From NCBI RefSeq assembly GCF_001999465.1, contig NZ_MQMF01000003.1:248001-312000 (forward strand): a DNA stretch of 64,000 nucleotides, in the 5' to 3' direction. The stretch comes from Fictibacillus arsenicus (lineage in GTDB: Bacteria; Bacillota; Bacilli; Bacillales; Fictibacillaceae). The position numbers and the translations under genes are program-made. This document shows positions 37,172-46,574 of the stretch, in pieces; position 1 is the stretch's first letter, and each line of letters opens with the position of its first letter. The notes beneath the pieces were generated by a model. It was not told where the DNA came from. It did not search any database and saw only the letters and a list, made by a program, of their open reading frames with translations.

Positions 37172-38251
37172 ATGTCAAACGAATTAGAAGTGTTACGCAA
37201 AGAAGTTGATGAGATTTCATTAAAAATTTTAGAACTGTTAAATGAACGCGGCAATGTCGCGCAAAAGATTGGAAAGTTAAAAGAAACGCAAGGTGTGAAG
37301 CGTTTTGATCCAGTCAGAGAGAGAAACCTTTTAGATTTGATTGCTTCTCATAATGATGGACCGTTCGAAACATCTACTGTGCAGCATATCTTCAAACAAA
37401 TTTTCAAGGCAAGTTTAGAGCTGCAAAAAGATGATAATAGAAAAGCATTGCTGGTATCTCGTAAAAAGAAACCGGAAGATACTATTGTTAATGTTAAAGG
37501 TGAAAAAATTGGAGATGGAAATCCACATTTCATTATGGGGCCTTGTGCAGTTGAAAGCTATGAACAAGTGAAACAAGTTGCCGAGGTAATCGCTGAAAAA
37601 GGATTAACATTAATTCGAGGCGGTGCATTCAAGCCGCGTACCTCCCCGTACGATTTCCAAGGGCTAGGTCTTGAAGGACTGAAGATACTGCGTAAAGCTG
37701 CAGATGAACATCAGCTGGCTGTAGTAAGTGAAATCTTAAACCCGAATGACATTGAGATGGCCTTGGATTACGTTGATGTTATCCAAATCGGTGCACGTAA
37801 CATGCAGAACTTCGACCTATTAAAAGCTGCAGGTTCGGTTAACAAACCTGTTCTCCTAAAACGCGGATTAGCAGCCACGATTGAAGAATTCATGTACGCT
37901 GCGGAATACATTCTAGCTCAAGGCAACAGCCAGGTTATCCTATGTGAGCGAGGCATCCGTACGTACGAACGTGCCACGCGTAACACGCTCGACATCTCTG
38001 CTGTACCGATCTTGAAAAAAGAAACACATTTACCAGTAGTTGTGGATGTGACGCATTCTACAGGGCGTAAGGATCTCCTCCTGCCTGCTGCTAAAGCAGC
38101 TATGGCGATCGGCGCAGATGCTGTAATGGCTGAAGTACACCCAGATCCAGCAGTCGCATTATCCGATTCAGCCCAGCAAATGAACATTCCTGAATTCCAT
38201 GAATTCATGGATGCCCTTTTAAATAAGCAAAAAGCTAAAATTCATTCATAA
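37172..38251 (+). CDS. aroG: Bifunctional chorismate mutase / DAHP synthase
   Basis: First step of the shikimate pathway: phosphoenolpyruvate plus erythrose-4-phosphate gives DAHP. Residues 1-90 are an AroQ chorismate mutase domain ([20 protein letters not shown]), which in Bacillus acts as a sensor for chorismate and prephenate feedback. Residues 95-355 are the KDPG-aldolase-like synthase with [26 protein letters not shown] and [15 protein letters not shown] 37172 follows GGGGAGG; the in-frame extension upstream lacks family match. It is divergent from the aro operon. B. subtilis names it aroA, a name used here for EPSP synthase. Confidence 0.95.
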   Translation: MSNELEVLRKEVDEISLKILELLNERGNVAQKIGKLKETQGVKRFDPVRERNLLDLIASHNDGPFETSTVQHIFKQIFKASLELQKDDNRKALLVSRKKKPEDTIVNVKGEKIGDGNPHFIMGPCAVESYEQVKQVAEVIAEKGLTLIRGGAFKPRTSPYDFQGLGLEGLKILRKAADEHQLAVVSEILNPNDIEMALDYVDVIQIGARNMQNFDLLKAAGSVNKPVLLKRGLAATIEEFMYAAEYILAQGNSQVILCERGIRTYERATRNTLDISAVPILKKETHLPVVVDVTHSTGRKDLLLPAAKAAMAIGADAVMAEVHPDPAVALSDSAQQMNIPEFHEFMDALLNKQKAKIHS

Positions 38252-38257
38252 TAATAT

Positions 38258-38290
38258 AAGAAAGCCTGGCTCAATGAGTCAGGCTTTCTT
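38258..38290. terminator. Terminator after DAHP synthase
   Basis: AAGAAAGCCTG and CAGGCTTTCTT form the stem around GCTCAATGAGT. It lies 7 bp beyond the stop and is symmetric enough to serve the facing DUF6501 gene. Confidence 0.85.
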
Positions 38291-38310
38291 TATGCAGTTT
38301 TTTATACTGT

Positions 38311-38511
38311 TCAACCTTCAAAGTATTCTTTATAGTATCCGCCGATTTTCCCGGTGTTATCAATAACAAAATAAAATTCTTCTGTTTCGTTTTTCAGTTC
38401 GTACACCTTTCCGCCTGTTAAAGCTCTGTTTACCATATATTTTTCGGCGTTCGTGTGGACACATTTAATTTCTCGAATTGTTGGTCTTGTAGCCCAGTCT
38501 AAGTGAATCAT
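38311..38511 (-). CDS. DUF6501-like small conserved protein
   Basis: A 66-residue soluble protein with a compact beta-rich look. Its signature is CVHTNAEKYMVNRALTGGKVYELKNETEEFYFVIDNTGKIGGYYKEYF, widespread in Bacillaceae. Function is unknown. ATG 38511 follows AAAGGAGAG. It stands alone, facing the DAHP synthase gene across a shared terminator. The family call is from memory of this pattern. Confidence 0.7.
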   Translation of the reverse strand: MIHLDWATRPTIREIKCVHTNAEKYMVNRALTGGKVYELKNETEEFYFVIDNTGKIGGYYKEYFEG

Positions 38512-38688
38512 TCAAATTCTCTCCTTTAAATATGGATGCGGCAAATCTATCTATTCTTCCTTAAATGATAATGGTGCAGGAGGAATAATGTCAAATTCAT
38601 CTTTTCTCAAGGTCCTTCCCTAGTCTTTCATTATTTTTATCTATAAAATAATAAAGAACATTAACATACATGGATGGTGGAAAAAATC

Positions 38689-39651
38689 ATGAAAGCATTA
38701 GTATTCGAAAAGTTTGGCGGTCCAGACGTCTTAGATTTTCGTGAAATAAATGATCCGGTTTTCGAACCAGATGAGATTTTGCTTGAAATGAAAGCGATTG
38801 GCTTGAATTTTGCAGATGTATATAGAAGAAAAGGAAATTATCATCTAGAAGGTCAGCCTCCTTATATATTAGGTTATGAAGGCGCGGGAATTGTAAAAAG
38901 TATCGGCGGTAATGTGCATGATGTTAAGGTTGGCGACAGGATTGCATTTGCAGACGTCCCTGCTGCAAACGCGGAATTAGTCGCTGTTCCAAAAGATAAG
39001 GCGATACCTATTCCCGATGATGTCTCGTTTGAATCAGCTGCCTCCCTTCTATTGCAGGGTCTTACAGCTCATTATTTAACGAAAGACAGCTATTCTATTA
39101 AAAAAGGTGATGTCGCCCTGGTACATGCTGCTGCAGGCGGTGTTGGACAGTTGCTGATCCAAATTATTAATCTGCTCGGAGGAACGGCAATCGGCTTAAC
39201 CTCTTCTGAAGAAAAGCGACAAGTTGCACTGAATGCTGGTGCGGAATCGGTATTTTTATATAGGGACAACTGGAAAAAATCCGTTATGCAAATATCATCA
39301 GATAATGGCGTAGATGTTGTATATGAATCTGTAGGTTCTACATTAATGGATAGTTTTGACGCAACACGTGTTGGCGGAACAGTAGTGTTTTTTGGCATGG
39401 CAGGCGGTGATCCTGTGAAGGTGGACCCTCGTATGCTGATGGATACATCCAAAACATTAACTGGCGGTGACTTATGGAACGTACTTACTTCCCACGAAGA
39501 ACGAGTTACCCGTTCTAGTGAATTGTTTAAATGGATTGCTGAAGGTAAATTGAAAATTTCAAAAACAGTCTTTCCTTTATGTGAAGGCAGAAAAGCACAT
39601 GAGTTTATTGAAAGCAGAAAAAGTACCGGTAAGATTTTGTTGATTCCTTAA
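38689..39651 (+). CDS. qor: Zinc-independent quinone oxidoreductase (MDR family)
   Basis: A 320-residue medium-chain reductase. The GroES-like domain begins MKALVFEKFGGPDVLDF, and the NADPH loop AAAGGVGQLLIQI is near residue 145. The structural zinc cysteines of alcohol dehydrogenases are absent, as in QOR enzymes. It likely reduces quinones or related electrophiles with NADPH. ATG 38689 fits the family start; ATG 38674 in frame would add five residues. It is alone and ends at a good terminator. Confidence 0.85.
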   Translation: MKALVFEKFGGPDVLDFREINDPVFEPDEILLEMKAIGLNFADVYRRKGNYHLEGQPPYILGYEGAGIVKSIGGNVHDVKVGDRIAFADVPAANAELVAVPKDKAIPIPDDVSFESAASLLLQGLTAHYLTKDSYSIKKGDVALVHAAAGGVGQLLIQIINLLGGTAIGLTSSEEKRQVALNAGAESVFLYRDNWKKSVMQISSDNGVDVVYESVGSTLMDSFDATRVGGTVVFFGMAGGDPVKVDPRMLMDTSKTLTGGDLWNVLTSHEERVTRSSELFKWIAEGKLKISKTVFPLCEGRKAHEFIESRKSTGKILLIP

Positions 39652-39670
39652 TTTTGATAAATACATTGAT

Positions 39671-39696
39671 GACGGCTGGCTAGGCCGTCTTTTTTT
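39671..39696 (+). terminator. Terminator after qor
   Basis: GACGGC/GCCGTC with loop TGGCTAG is followed by seven T, 20 bp past the stop. Confidence 0.85.
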
Positions 39697-39701
39697 GTGG
39701 T

Positions 39702-39765
39702 GTAGTTGCATATTGCAAATAGTTATATTATAGGTAGTTGCATATTGCGACTTGTTATATTTGTA
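39702..39765. repeat. Two-copy 32-bp tandem repeat carrying a TTGCATATTGCAA dyad
   Basis: GTAGTTGCATATTGC starts at 39702 and again at 39734, and GTTATAT starts at 39722 and 39754, so the period is 32 bp. The first unit contains the perfect inverted repeat TTGCA-TAT-TGCAA; the second has one change. A further ATATGCAAATAAT follows at 39768. It lies between qor and the 3' end of the broken NERD gene. Function unknown. Confidence 0.65.
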
Positions 39766-39848
39766 ATATGCAAATAATGTTGTTTAAGAGATTAAGTGGA
39801 TTTCTAGATAAAAAATTAGACGATTTAATTTCATTCTTAGGAGTATTA

Positions 39849-40145
39849 TTACTTTGGTAGCGGAAGTTTGTAAGTGGCGGATTTGGTATTCCCTTTTGGA
39901 AGGATTTTCATCGAAATAAGAAGTTTTTTCATACTAGTACTCGATTTAACATGTAAAAATTCTCTAATCTCTTTATTCTTTACTACCTGATTAAATAACA
40001 GAGCGTATTCTTTAATAGCTTGTATATGTGCATCTTTGCTTTTAAGTGAGCAGTTAGAACAGAACCAGTATCCATATCTACGAATCATCGGTATTTCTCC
40101 GCACTTTGGGCAGGTTACACCAGTCTGTAAATCTTCTGGCTGAAT
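39849..40145 (-). pseudogene. C-terminal part of the NERD protein, downstream of an in-frame amber stop
   Basis: This continues the NERD frame exactly: the distance from the upstream start is a multiple of three. Directly after TAG 40146-40148 the frame reads IQPEDLQTGVTCPKCGEIP, then RYGYWFCSNC, a complete four-cysteine zinc ribbon, then a helical segment ending KSATYKLPLPK before a normal stop. Intact Bacillus NERD proteins of this class continue from a closely similar junction into the same zinc ribbon. The part has no ribosome site of its own that I can see. It is either a nonsense remnant or reached by stop-codon readthrough. Confidence 0.75.
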
Positions 40146-40826
40146 CTAGTACCTTTTTAAAATATCACTGTTATGTTCGGTATGTTGTTTTATTAAGATA
40201 GATGATAACTTTTTAATTTCTTTATTGGATACCTCTATTCCATTATTCTTTTGCAGATATTCCATTATTTTTGATACCAAGTATTTTCCGCGGATAATTT
40301 TTTGTGCATTTATCCCGTATTTAGGTGAAATCGTTATATAAGACTTAGGATTGGTAATAACTACGAGGGTTTTGAGTGGAAGTGCAGGAAAGTCATTAGC
40401 TTCTAACCATTTTGCTAAGTAATCTTTTTGTATCTCTACCTGGTTTACAGGATCTGAGAACGTTTCTTCTATCCCATTTCGTGACCGCTTTATTTGATCA
40501 TATTGATGATCAAAATATAGGTCTCCAATTAAATTTTTCACTTCAATCAAAACGCAAAATCGATGGTGAATAACTAAACAATCAATTTGAAAGAAATAAT
40601 TTCTATCCTTATCTCTTGGCAGACGTAAATCATGGAAGATAGAAAAGGATTTGCCTTTCAAATCTGCTAAATAATAATCTAAGGATTCTTCTCCTTTAAA
40701 GCCTGCATTTAATTTGGCATATTCGTTATCAAGATCATTTCTTTTTTTATGATTTGGGAGCAAGCGTGATAAAATCAACTCGATTTTTAGGAGTTTTAAA
40801 GGTTTTGTTCGTTGTTTTTTAATCAA
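40146..40826 (-). CDS. NERD-domain nuclease-related protein, truncated by an amber codon
   Basis: 226 residues before TAG. The NERD domain (about 42-150) has the restriction-like D-ExK core, Glu45-Glu46, Asp82 in FQIDCLV and Glu95/Lys97 in LIEVKN, so the putative nuclease centre is intact. The C-terminal zinc ribbon has been cut off by the stop but remains in frame downstream (39849-40145). Full length would be 325 residues. The gene is AT-rich, isolated, and flanked by repeats on both sides, features of an accessory gene. ATG 40826 follows AAGAGGTG. The family's role is unproven. Confidence 0.75.
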   Translation of the reverse strand: MIKKQRTKPLKLLKIELILSRLLPNHKKRNDLDNEYAKLNAGFKGEESLDYYLADLKGKSFSIFHDLRLPRDKDRNYFFQIDCLVIHHRFCVLIEVKNLIGDLYFDHQYDQIKRSRNGIEETFSDPVNQVEIQKDYLAKWLEANDFPALPLKTLVVITNPKSYITISPKYGINAQKIIRGKYLVSKIMEYLQKNNGIEVSNKEIKKLSSILIKQHTEHNSDILKRY

Positions 40827-40938
40827 ATTTTCACCTCTTCTTTTTTGCTCCTAAAATAGTTCGCTTTAGTTGTCATGTATCCTTTATTTTTTATGATATG
40901 GAGAAAATTAAATAGCGTATTTCTAATAAAATTTTTAT

Positions 40939-41030
40939 AATTAGGTCTAAATGTCCCTTAATTAGGTCTAAATTAAATTAATTAAGTCTTCTTGCAAGTA
41001 TATTGAGTCTAAATTGAAATTATTAAGTCT
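40939..41030. repeat. Five-unit array with 20.5-bp helical phasing upstream of the NERD gene
   Basis: GTCT recurs at 40945, 40966, 40986, 41007 and 41027 (steps 21, 20, 21, 20). The unit is AATTARGTCTAAATT; units 1 and 2 contain the dyad TTAG-GT-CTAA. Spacing of two helical turns puts each on the same DNA face. It lies 113 bp upstream of the NERD start. Apart from this array and the odhB terminator, the 358-bp gap 40827-41184 holds nothing I recognise. Confidence 0.8.
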
Positions 41031-41136
41031 ATCGACACAATGCCTATTATTTCGACAAAGTCATGCTCTATTAATTATCAAAAACTTCACCCTTGGAAAT
41101 TCTCTTTTACATACAGTCATGACCTAGCCCCTCATA

Positions 41137-41170
41137 CAAAAAAACCACCCTCAGCAACAGCTGAAGGTGG
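41137..41170 (-). terminator. Terminator of the odhAB operon
   Basis: CCACCCTCAGC and GCTGAAGGTGG pair with loop AACA. Eight T follow on the minus strand, 15 bp after the odhB stop. Confidence 0.85.
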
Positions 41171-41184
41171 CCTCAATCATCATA

Positions 41185-42471
41185 TTAACCTTCTAAAAGC
41201 AATGATTCTGGATCTTCTAGAAGTGATTTAATTGTTGTTAAGAAGCTTACTGCTTCTTTTCCATCTACGATACGGTGGTCGTAAGAAAGCGCGATGTACA
41301 TCATCGGACGGTTTTCCATGCGCTCTTTATCGATTGCAACTGGTCTCCATTGGATTGTGTGCATTCCAAGGATACCTACTTGTGGAGCATTCAAAATCGG
41401 TGTAGAAAGCATCGATCCGAAGATACCGCCGTTCGTGATAGTGAATGAGCCGCCTTGAAGGTCTTCTAAAGATAACTTCTTGTTGCGTGCCTTCTCAGCC
41501 AAGTTCCCGATTTCTTTCTCAATGCCAGCAAAGCTTAAACGATCAGCGTTGCGGACGACCGGTACAACTAGTCCTTCTTCAGCGCCTACTGCTATGCCGA
41601 TATCGTAGAACTTTTTAAGAACCATTTCATCGCCTTGTATTTCGGCGTTGATCGCAGGGAACTTTTTCAAAGCTCCGACAACAGCTTTTGTAAAGAATGA
41701 CATGTAGCCAAGTTTTACGCCGTTTTGCTCATAGAACTTGTCCTTGCGGCGAGCGCGGACTTCGTTGATCGCAGTCATGTCTACTTCGTTAAAAGTAGTA
41801 AGCATTGCAGCTGTTTGCTGTGCTTCAACAAGACGTTTTGCGATAGTTTGACGTCGGCGTGACATCTTAACACGTTCTACTGGCTTTTCAGGATTTACAG
41901 CTTCTGCTGCTTTTGGCTGCTGTTGAGATGTGCTTGCAGCTGGTTTCGAAGAGCTCTCTACCTTCTCGCTGCTTCCGCCTTCAGCATGACGTTTAACGTC
42001 TTCTGTACGTACACGTCCAAGTGGATCACGTGAACTTACTTCAGAAAGGTCGATTCCCTTTTCGCGTGCAAGCTTACGAGCTGCTGGTGATGCGATTGGG
42101 CGATCTGCAGCCTTCGAATCGTCTTCTTCCGCTGGAGCTTTTTCAGAAGACTGCTCTTGCTTTTGAGCTGGCTCTGCCTTTTCTTCTGCAGCCGGCTTCT
42201 CTTCAGGTTTAGACTCAGTTTCTGCTGCTGATCCATCACCCTCAACGATTGAAGCAATGATATCTCCTACAGCAACTGTGTCGCCAGGCTCAACTTTAAT
42301 ATTTTTTAAGATTCCGTCACGCTCAGCACTGATTTCGATGTTAACTTTATCAGTTTCCAACTCAACGATGTCTTCACCTTTTACAACTTTGTCGCCTTCT
42401 TTTTTAAGCCATTGTGCAACTGTACCTTCTGAAATTGATTCGGCTAACTCCGGAACTTTAACGTCAAACAT
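41185..42471 (-). CDS. odhB: Dihydrolipoyl succinyltransferase, E2 of 2-oxoglutarate dehydrogenase
   Basis: E2 core of the TCA cycle complex that makes succinyl-CoA. A lipoyl domain spans 1-80, with the lipoylated lysine in [12 protein letters not shown] low-complexity Glu/Lys/Ala linker (about 85-135), an E1/E3-binding domain ([16 protein letters not shown] near 130) and the catalytic domain follow, with the HxxxDG motif in [14 protein letters not shown] start at ATG 42471, giving 428 residues, because GGGAGG is 8 bases away; GTG 42477 is crowded. The start overlaps odhA by 8 bp. Confidence 0.95.
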   Translation of the reverse strand: MFDVKVPELAESISEGTVAQWLKKEGDKVVKGEDIVELETDKVNIEISAERDGILKNIKVEPGDTVAVGDIIASIVEGDGSAAETESKPEEKPAAEEKAEPAQKQEQSSEKAPAEEDDSKAADRPIASPAARKLAREKGIDLSEVSSRDPLGRVRTEDVKRHAEGGSSEKVESSSKPAASTSQQQPKAAEAVNPEKPVERVKMSRRRQTIAKRLVEAQQTAAMLTTFNEVDMTAINEVRARRKDKFYEQNGVKLGYMSFFTKAVVGALKKFPAINAEIQGDEMVLKKFYDIGIAVGAEEGLVVPVVRNADRLSFAGIEKEIGNLAEKARNKKLSLEDLQGGSFTITNGGIFGSMLSTPILNAPQVGILGMHTIQWRPVAIDKERMENRPMMYIALSYDHRIVDGKEAVSFLTTIKSLLEDPESLLLEG

Positions 42472-45322
42472 GTTCACGGCCTCCCTCTCGCGATTGAATG
42501 TCTAGTGCTAATGATGTTTGGATAATTTGTTCTTGTTCTTTTTTATAGATGTCTGGTTCCCCGCCAGCTGTACTTGAGCGTTCTTGTCTGCCGATGTAAG
42601 AAACATGTGCTCCCTTTGGTGCTACAGCACGGAGTTTCGGTTCGATGTATAGCCATGAACCCATGTTCTTAGGTTCCTCTTGAACCCAGATCAAGTCTTC
42701 AACATTTGGATATTCATTTAATAGAGCGGTCATCTCTTCCTCTGGGAACGGATAAATCTGTTCTACTCGAACGATATGCATCTCCGTTCTAGCCACTTGA
42801 TCTTGCTCAAGTGCTTTTTCAAGATCAATCGCAATTTTACCAGAACATAACAAGATTTTCTTAACTTTGTCTTTTTCTTTGCCAAGACCTGGCTGTTCAA
42901 GCAATGGCATAAAGTGATCACTTTCAAAAGCTTCCGGTAGTGACGCAACCTTTGTATCACGAAGCAAGCTCTTAGGCGTCATTACAACTAATGGACGAAC
43001 TTCATCCATAGAAAGAAGCTTCGCTTGGCGTCTTAACAAATGGAAGTATTGAGAAGCCGTAGTAACGTTCGCAACGGTCCAGTTGTTTTCGGCACCTAGC
43101 TGCAAGAAACGCTCTAAACGTGCACTGGAGTGCTCAGGTCCTTGTCCTTCATATCCATGTGGGAGAAGCATAACCATACCTGATTTTTGCCCCCACTTCG
43201 CACGGCCAGCAGAAAGGAACTGATCGAACAGAACTTGTGCCACGTTTGCGAAGTCCCCGTATTGAGCTTCCCAGATAACAAGAGTTTCTGGTGCAAATAC
43301 GTTATAGCCATATTCAAATCCTACTACTGAAGATTCAGACAGCGGACTGTTATGAATGGCGAATGAAACATCGATATCATCCATTCCGTGCAGCGGCGAA
43401 AATTTCTTTCCGCTTTCACTGTCATTAAGAACAAGATGTCTTTGAGCGAATGTTCCGCGCTCTGAGTCCTGACCTGTAATTCGGATTGGTGTTCCATCTT
43501 TTAAGATAGATGCAAATGCTAGAGATTCAGCCATACCCCAGTCAATCTTTTCTCCTTGGAACGCTTTGCGTCTGCGCTCTAAAATACGCTTGATTTTAGG
43601 ATATACATTAAAATCTCCTGGCCACTTCAGCATATTTTCCGTAAGCTCTTGCAGTTCTGTTACTGAAATTGTGGTATCGATATCAGGAAGAGCTCTCGAT
43701 AACGGATCCGGAAGCCTAGTGTCTTCCAGTTTGAATTTTTCTTTGCGGCCGTGTACTTTTTCGTACTCTGTTTGATGTTTTGTTAAAACTTCATCTTCAA
43801 TCGTTTTAACATCATCCTCTGAAAGAACGCCTTCTTTCACTAGCTGCTTTGCATAAAAATCACGAACAGTTGGATGGTTGTTCACTTGTTTGTACAGTTT
43901 AGGCTGTGTTGCAGAAGGATCATCCATCTCGTTGTGCCCGAAACGGCGGTATCCGATCAAATCGATCAGAACGTCTTTTTGGAACTTTTTACGATACTCA
44001 TAAGCTAAGTGAACGGCTGCGATACAAGCTTCCGGATCATCTGCATTCACGTGAATGATGGGAATTTCAAATCCTTTAGCAAGATCACTCGCATATTTAG
44101 TTGAACGGGAATCTCCGCTATCTGTAGTAAACCCAACAAGGTTATTTGCGATAATATGGAGTGTTCCGCCTGTTTGATAGCCTCTTAATCTGCTTAAGTT
44201 CAATGTTTCTGCAACGATTCCCTCACCAGGGAATGCAGCGTCACCATGAATTAAAATGGCAAATGCTTTTGATGTGTCTTGAACAGGATACCCTTTGCTG
44301 TCACGTGTTTCTTGTGCAGCTCTTGTGTAGCCTTCAACAACTGGATCCACATATTCCAAGTGACTTGGGTTATTAGCCAAAGAAATCTTGATTTTGTGTG
44401 ATTGATCCGTTTCAACTGTCCGGCTTGCACCTAAATGGTACTTTACGTCACCTGTCCAGCCGAAGTTTATTCCTCTAGAACCTTCAGAAGGAATCAGCTC
44501 TTTATTTGGCGAATGATGAAATTCAGAGAAAATTAATTCGTATGGTTTGCCAAGTACGTGTGCAAGAACATTTAGACGTCCTCTGTGCGCCATTCCGATT
44601 AATGCGTGCTCTGCTCCATCACGACAGCCTTCTTTTGCAGCTTCATCCAGCATTGGTACGAGCATGTCTACACCTTCGATAGAAAAACGCTTCTGCCCTA
44701 CAAAAGTCTTGTGAAGGAACTTTTCAAAACCTTCTACCTCTGACAAACGGTAAAGAAGATTTTTCTTATCTTCTGCTGAAAAATCAGGGTAATGCTGGCT
44801 TGTTTCTACCATAGTGTTCAGCCATTGACGTTCTTCTGTTTCATGAACATGACTGAATTCATAGGCGATGTTCTTCGTATACACTTCCTGCAGCATTTGG
44901 ATCGCTTGCCATCCGTCTTTTACAGATGCTGGAGCTTCTTTCCAAATAAAGGAAGGTGGTATCGCTTTCAAATCTTCAATCGATAAATTAAATTCTTTCG
45001 GGTCAATATGGTGGTTGTCTTTAGGAAATTCGCCAACTGGATATAAGTTAGCTGCTAAGTGACCGTATGTGCGGATGTTCTCCGCAAGTTTAAGTGCAGC
45101 TGCTAATTTCTCTAAATTCATTCCATCAAAACTCTGTCCAGTACGTTCACTTGGTGCAGAATCCTCGCTTGGAGGCCCCCAAGTTTCAAATTTTTCTTTG
45201 AAAGAACTGTCAACAGATTCCGGATCCACACTATATTGATCATATAGTTCAAGGACATAAGCCATATTTAGCCCGCTTAGTCCCTGCCAAGGATTTTCTG
45301 ATTTGGAACGTTGATGACTCAT
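42464..45322 (-). CDS. odhA: 2-oxoglutarate dehydrogenase E1 component
   Basis: Thiamin diphosphate-dependent decarboxylase that loads succinyl groups onto the lipoyl arm of OdhB. 952 residues; the E1-type domain [17 protein letters not shown] is near 240 and the thiamin-binding [13 protein letters not shown] near 370. The transketolase-like C-terminal half has [26 protein letters not shown] start at ATG 45322 (MSHQRS) since AGGAGG lies 8 bases upstream; the longer frame to 45397 has no site. It is the first gene of odhAB. A cre-like site about 90 bp upstream suggests carbon catabolite control. Confidence 0.95.
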   Translation of the reverse strand: MSHQRSKSENPWQGLSGLNMAYVLELYDQYSVDPESVDSSFKEKFETWGPPSEDSAPSERTGQSFDGMNLEKLAAALKLAENIRTYGHLAANLYPVGEFPKDNHHIDPKEFNLSIEDLKAIPPSFIWKEAPASVKDGWQAIQMLQEVYTKNIAYEFSHVHETEERQWLNTMVETSQHYPDFSAEDKKNLLYRLSEVEGFEKFLHKTFVGQKRFSIEGVDMLVPMLDEAAKEGCRDGAEHALIGMAHRGRLNVLAHVLGKPYELIFSEFHHSPNKELIPSEGSRGINFGWTGDVKYHLGASRTVETDQSHKIKISLANNPSHLEYVDPVVEGYTRAAQETRDSKGYPVQDTSKAFAILIHGDAAFPGEGIVAETLNLSRLRGYQTGGTLHIIANNLVGFTTDSGDSRSTKYASDLAKGFEIPIIHVNADDPEACIAAVHLAYEYRKKFQKDVLIDLIGYRRFGHNEMDDPSATQPKLYKQVNNHPTVRDFYAKQLVKEGVLSEDDVKTIEDEVLTKHQTEYEKVHGRKEKFKLEDTRLPDPLSRALPDIDTTISVTELQELTENMLKWPGDFNVYPKIKRILERRRKAFQGEKIDWGMAESLAFASILKDGTPIRITGQDSERGTFAQRHLVLNDSESGKKFSPLHGMDDIDVSFAIHNSPLSESSVVGFEYGYNVFAPETLVIWEAQYGDFANVAQVLFDQFLSAGRAKWGQKSGMVMLLPHGYEGQGPEHSSARLERFLQLGAENNWTVANVTTASQYFHLLRRQAKLLSMDEVRPLVVMTPKSLLRDTKVASLPEAFESDHFMPLLEQPGLGKEKDKVKKILLCSGKIAIDLEKALEQDQVARTEMHIVRVEQIYPFPEEEMTALLNEYPNVEDLIWVQEEPKNMGSWLYIEPKLRAVAPKGAHVSYIGRQERSSTAGGEPDIYKKEQEQIIQTSLALDIQSREGGREHV

Positions 45323-45410
45323 CTTTTGTTCCCTCCTGCTTCCCTTTGTAAGTATTGTGCTATTGCTGTTAACAGGTGATTCATCATTTCTCGCCATTAA
45401 TTTTTCCCTA

Positions 45411-45426
45411 TATTAAGCGCTCTCAA
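45411..45426. promoter_or_regulatory. Possible CcpA cre site upstream of odhA
   Basis: On the minus strand TTGAGAGCGCTTAATA matches 13 of 16 positions of the cre consensus WTGNAARCGNWWWCAW, with the central AGCGCT intact and the right end poor. Its position fits carbon control of odhAB, but the match is only moderate. Confidence 0.4.
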
Positions 45427-45441
45427 ACAATGAATGAAAAG

Positions 45442-45462
45442 AACCTTATCATTGATAAGGTT
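45442..45462 (-). terminator. Hairpin after rarD
   Basis: AACCTTATCA and TGATAAGGTT are a perfect 10-bp inverted repeat around one T. On the minus strand CTTTTC follows, a modest T tract, so it probably terminates rarD. Confidence 0.65.
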
Positions 45463-45492
45463 TCAACTGTAACAATGGTCATTGCCATTATA

Positions 45493-46431
45493 CTATATTT
45501 TCGCAGAAAGTGAATTTTTGTTTTTACGATTTATAAGATAATTTGCCCATTTCGTTTTACTTATAGTAAAAATCAGGAGTGCGAGCCAGATCAAGGTAAA
45601 AGAAACGAGGTGAATTTCAGTAAACGTTTCGTGATATAAGAATACTCCCAGCAAAAGCATAATGGTTGGCGCGATATATTGCAGAAATCCTGTCATGGTC
45701 ATTGTAATCCGCTTTACTCCTTGAGCGAACAATACGAGCGGCAATGCGGTTACGATTCCTGCTCCCCATAGAAGGACAGTTGTTGAAATGCCGCCACTAA
45801 TAAAAGAACCTGATCCGTTCCATTGAAGATATGCTAAATAAGCAAAAGCAGCAGGAACGACAAACATCGTTTCTAATGTTAATCCAATTAACGAGTCAAA
45901 GCTCCCAAGTTTTTTTGCAAGTCCATAAAGCCCAAAAGAGAGAGCCAGGAATATGGCAACCCAGGGAAATTTCCCGTACTGCCACGTTAGAAGAAACACA
46001 CCGCAGGCTGCAATTACAAAAGATACAATTTGCCAGCTATTTAACCTTTCTTTTAAGACTGCCATACCTAAAATAACATTTACAAGCGGATTGATGTAAT
46101 AACCTAGGCTTGCTTCAACTACATGATCGTTATTAACGGCCCATATATACATTAGCCAGTTCCCGCTTATTAATATAGAAGCTATAAAAACAGAGAAAAA
46201 TTGTTTTTTGCTTGAGAAAAGAATCTTAACATCTCTGTTAAGGTCCTTTTTCCTTTTTAAAATAAACATTACTGCCAGCATTAGTACAAATGACCAAAAG
46301 ATGCGATGCGCTAAAATTTCTCCTGAACCGGATTGGTCTAATGGTTTCCAGTATAAAGGGAGGAACCCCCAGATTAAATAAGCTAACGCCCCGTACCAGA
46401 CTCCTTTAGTTTGTTCGCTGTATGTTTTCAT
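45493..46431 (-). CDS. rarD: EamA-family transporter RarD-like
   Basis: A 312-residue membrane protein with ten predicted segments, arranged as two EamA halves. The N-terminal pattern KGVWYGALAYLIWGFLPLYWKPLDQSG and EILAHRIFWSFVLML identifies the RarD branch, originally named for chloramphenicol sensitivity; the transported compound is unknown. Monocistronic, between odhAB and the argS-type gene. ATG 46431. Confidence 0.85.
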   Translation of the reverse strand: MKTYSEQTKGVWYGALAYLIWGFLPLYWKPLDQSGSGEILAHRIFWSFVLMLAVMFILKRKKDLNRDVKILFSSKKQFFSVFIASILISGNWLMYIWAVNNDHVVEASLGYYINPLVNVILGMAVLKERLNSWQIVSFVIAACGVFLLTWQYGKFPWVAIFLALSFGLYGLAKKLGSFDSLIGLTLETMFVVPAAFAYLAYLQWNGSGSFISGGISTTVLLWGAGIVTALPLVLFAQGVKRITMTMTGFLQYIAPTIMLLLGVFLYHETFTEIHLVSFTLIWLALLIFTISKTKWANYLINRKNKNSLSAKI

Positions 46432-46574
46432 ATATCTTTTCCTCGATTCCGGAAGATTTAAGGTTATAAGATTATATAACGGAATCGAAAGAATTTGCCA
46501 GCAAGTAAACTCAAAAAGAAAAAATTTATTTCTTCTATATAATATTGAAAAAGAAATTCAATGTTACTCACCCG

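Noticed and set aside
38588-38623. 11-codon open frame with GGAGG upstream of qor (MSNSSFLKVLP)
   Set aside because: Too short to judge, with spacing of only 4-5 bases to the site and no attenuator-like hairpin behind it.
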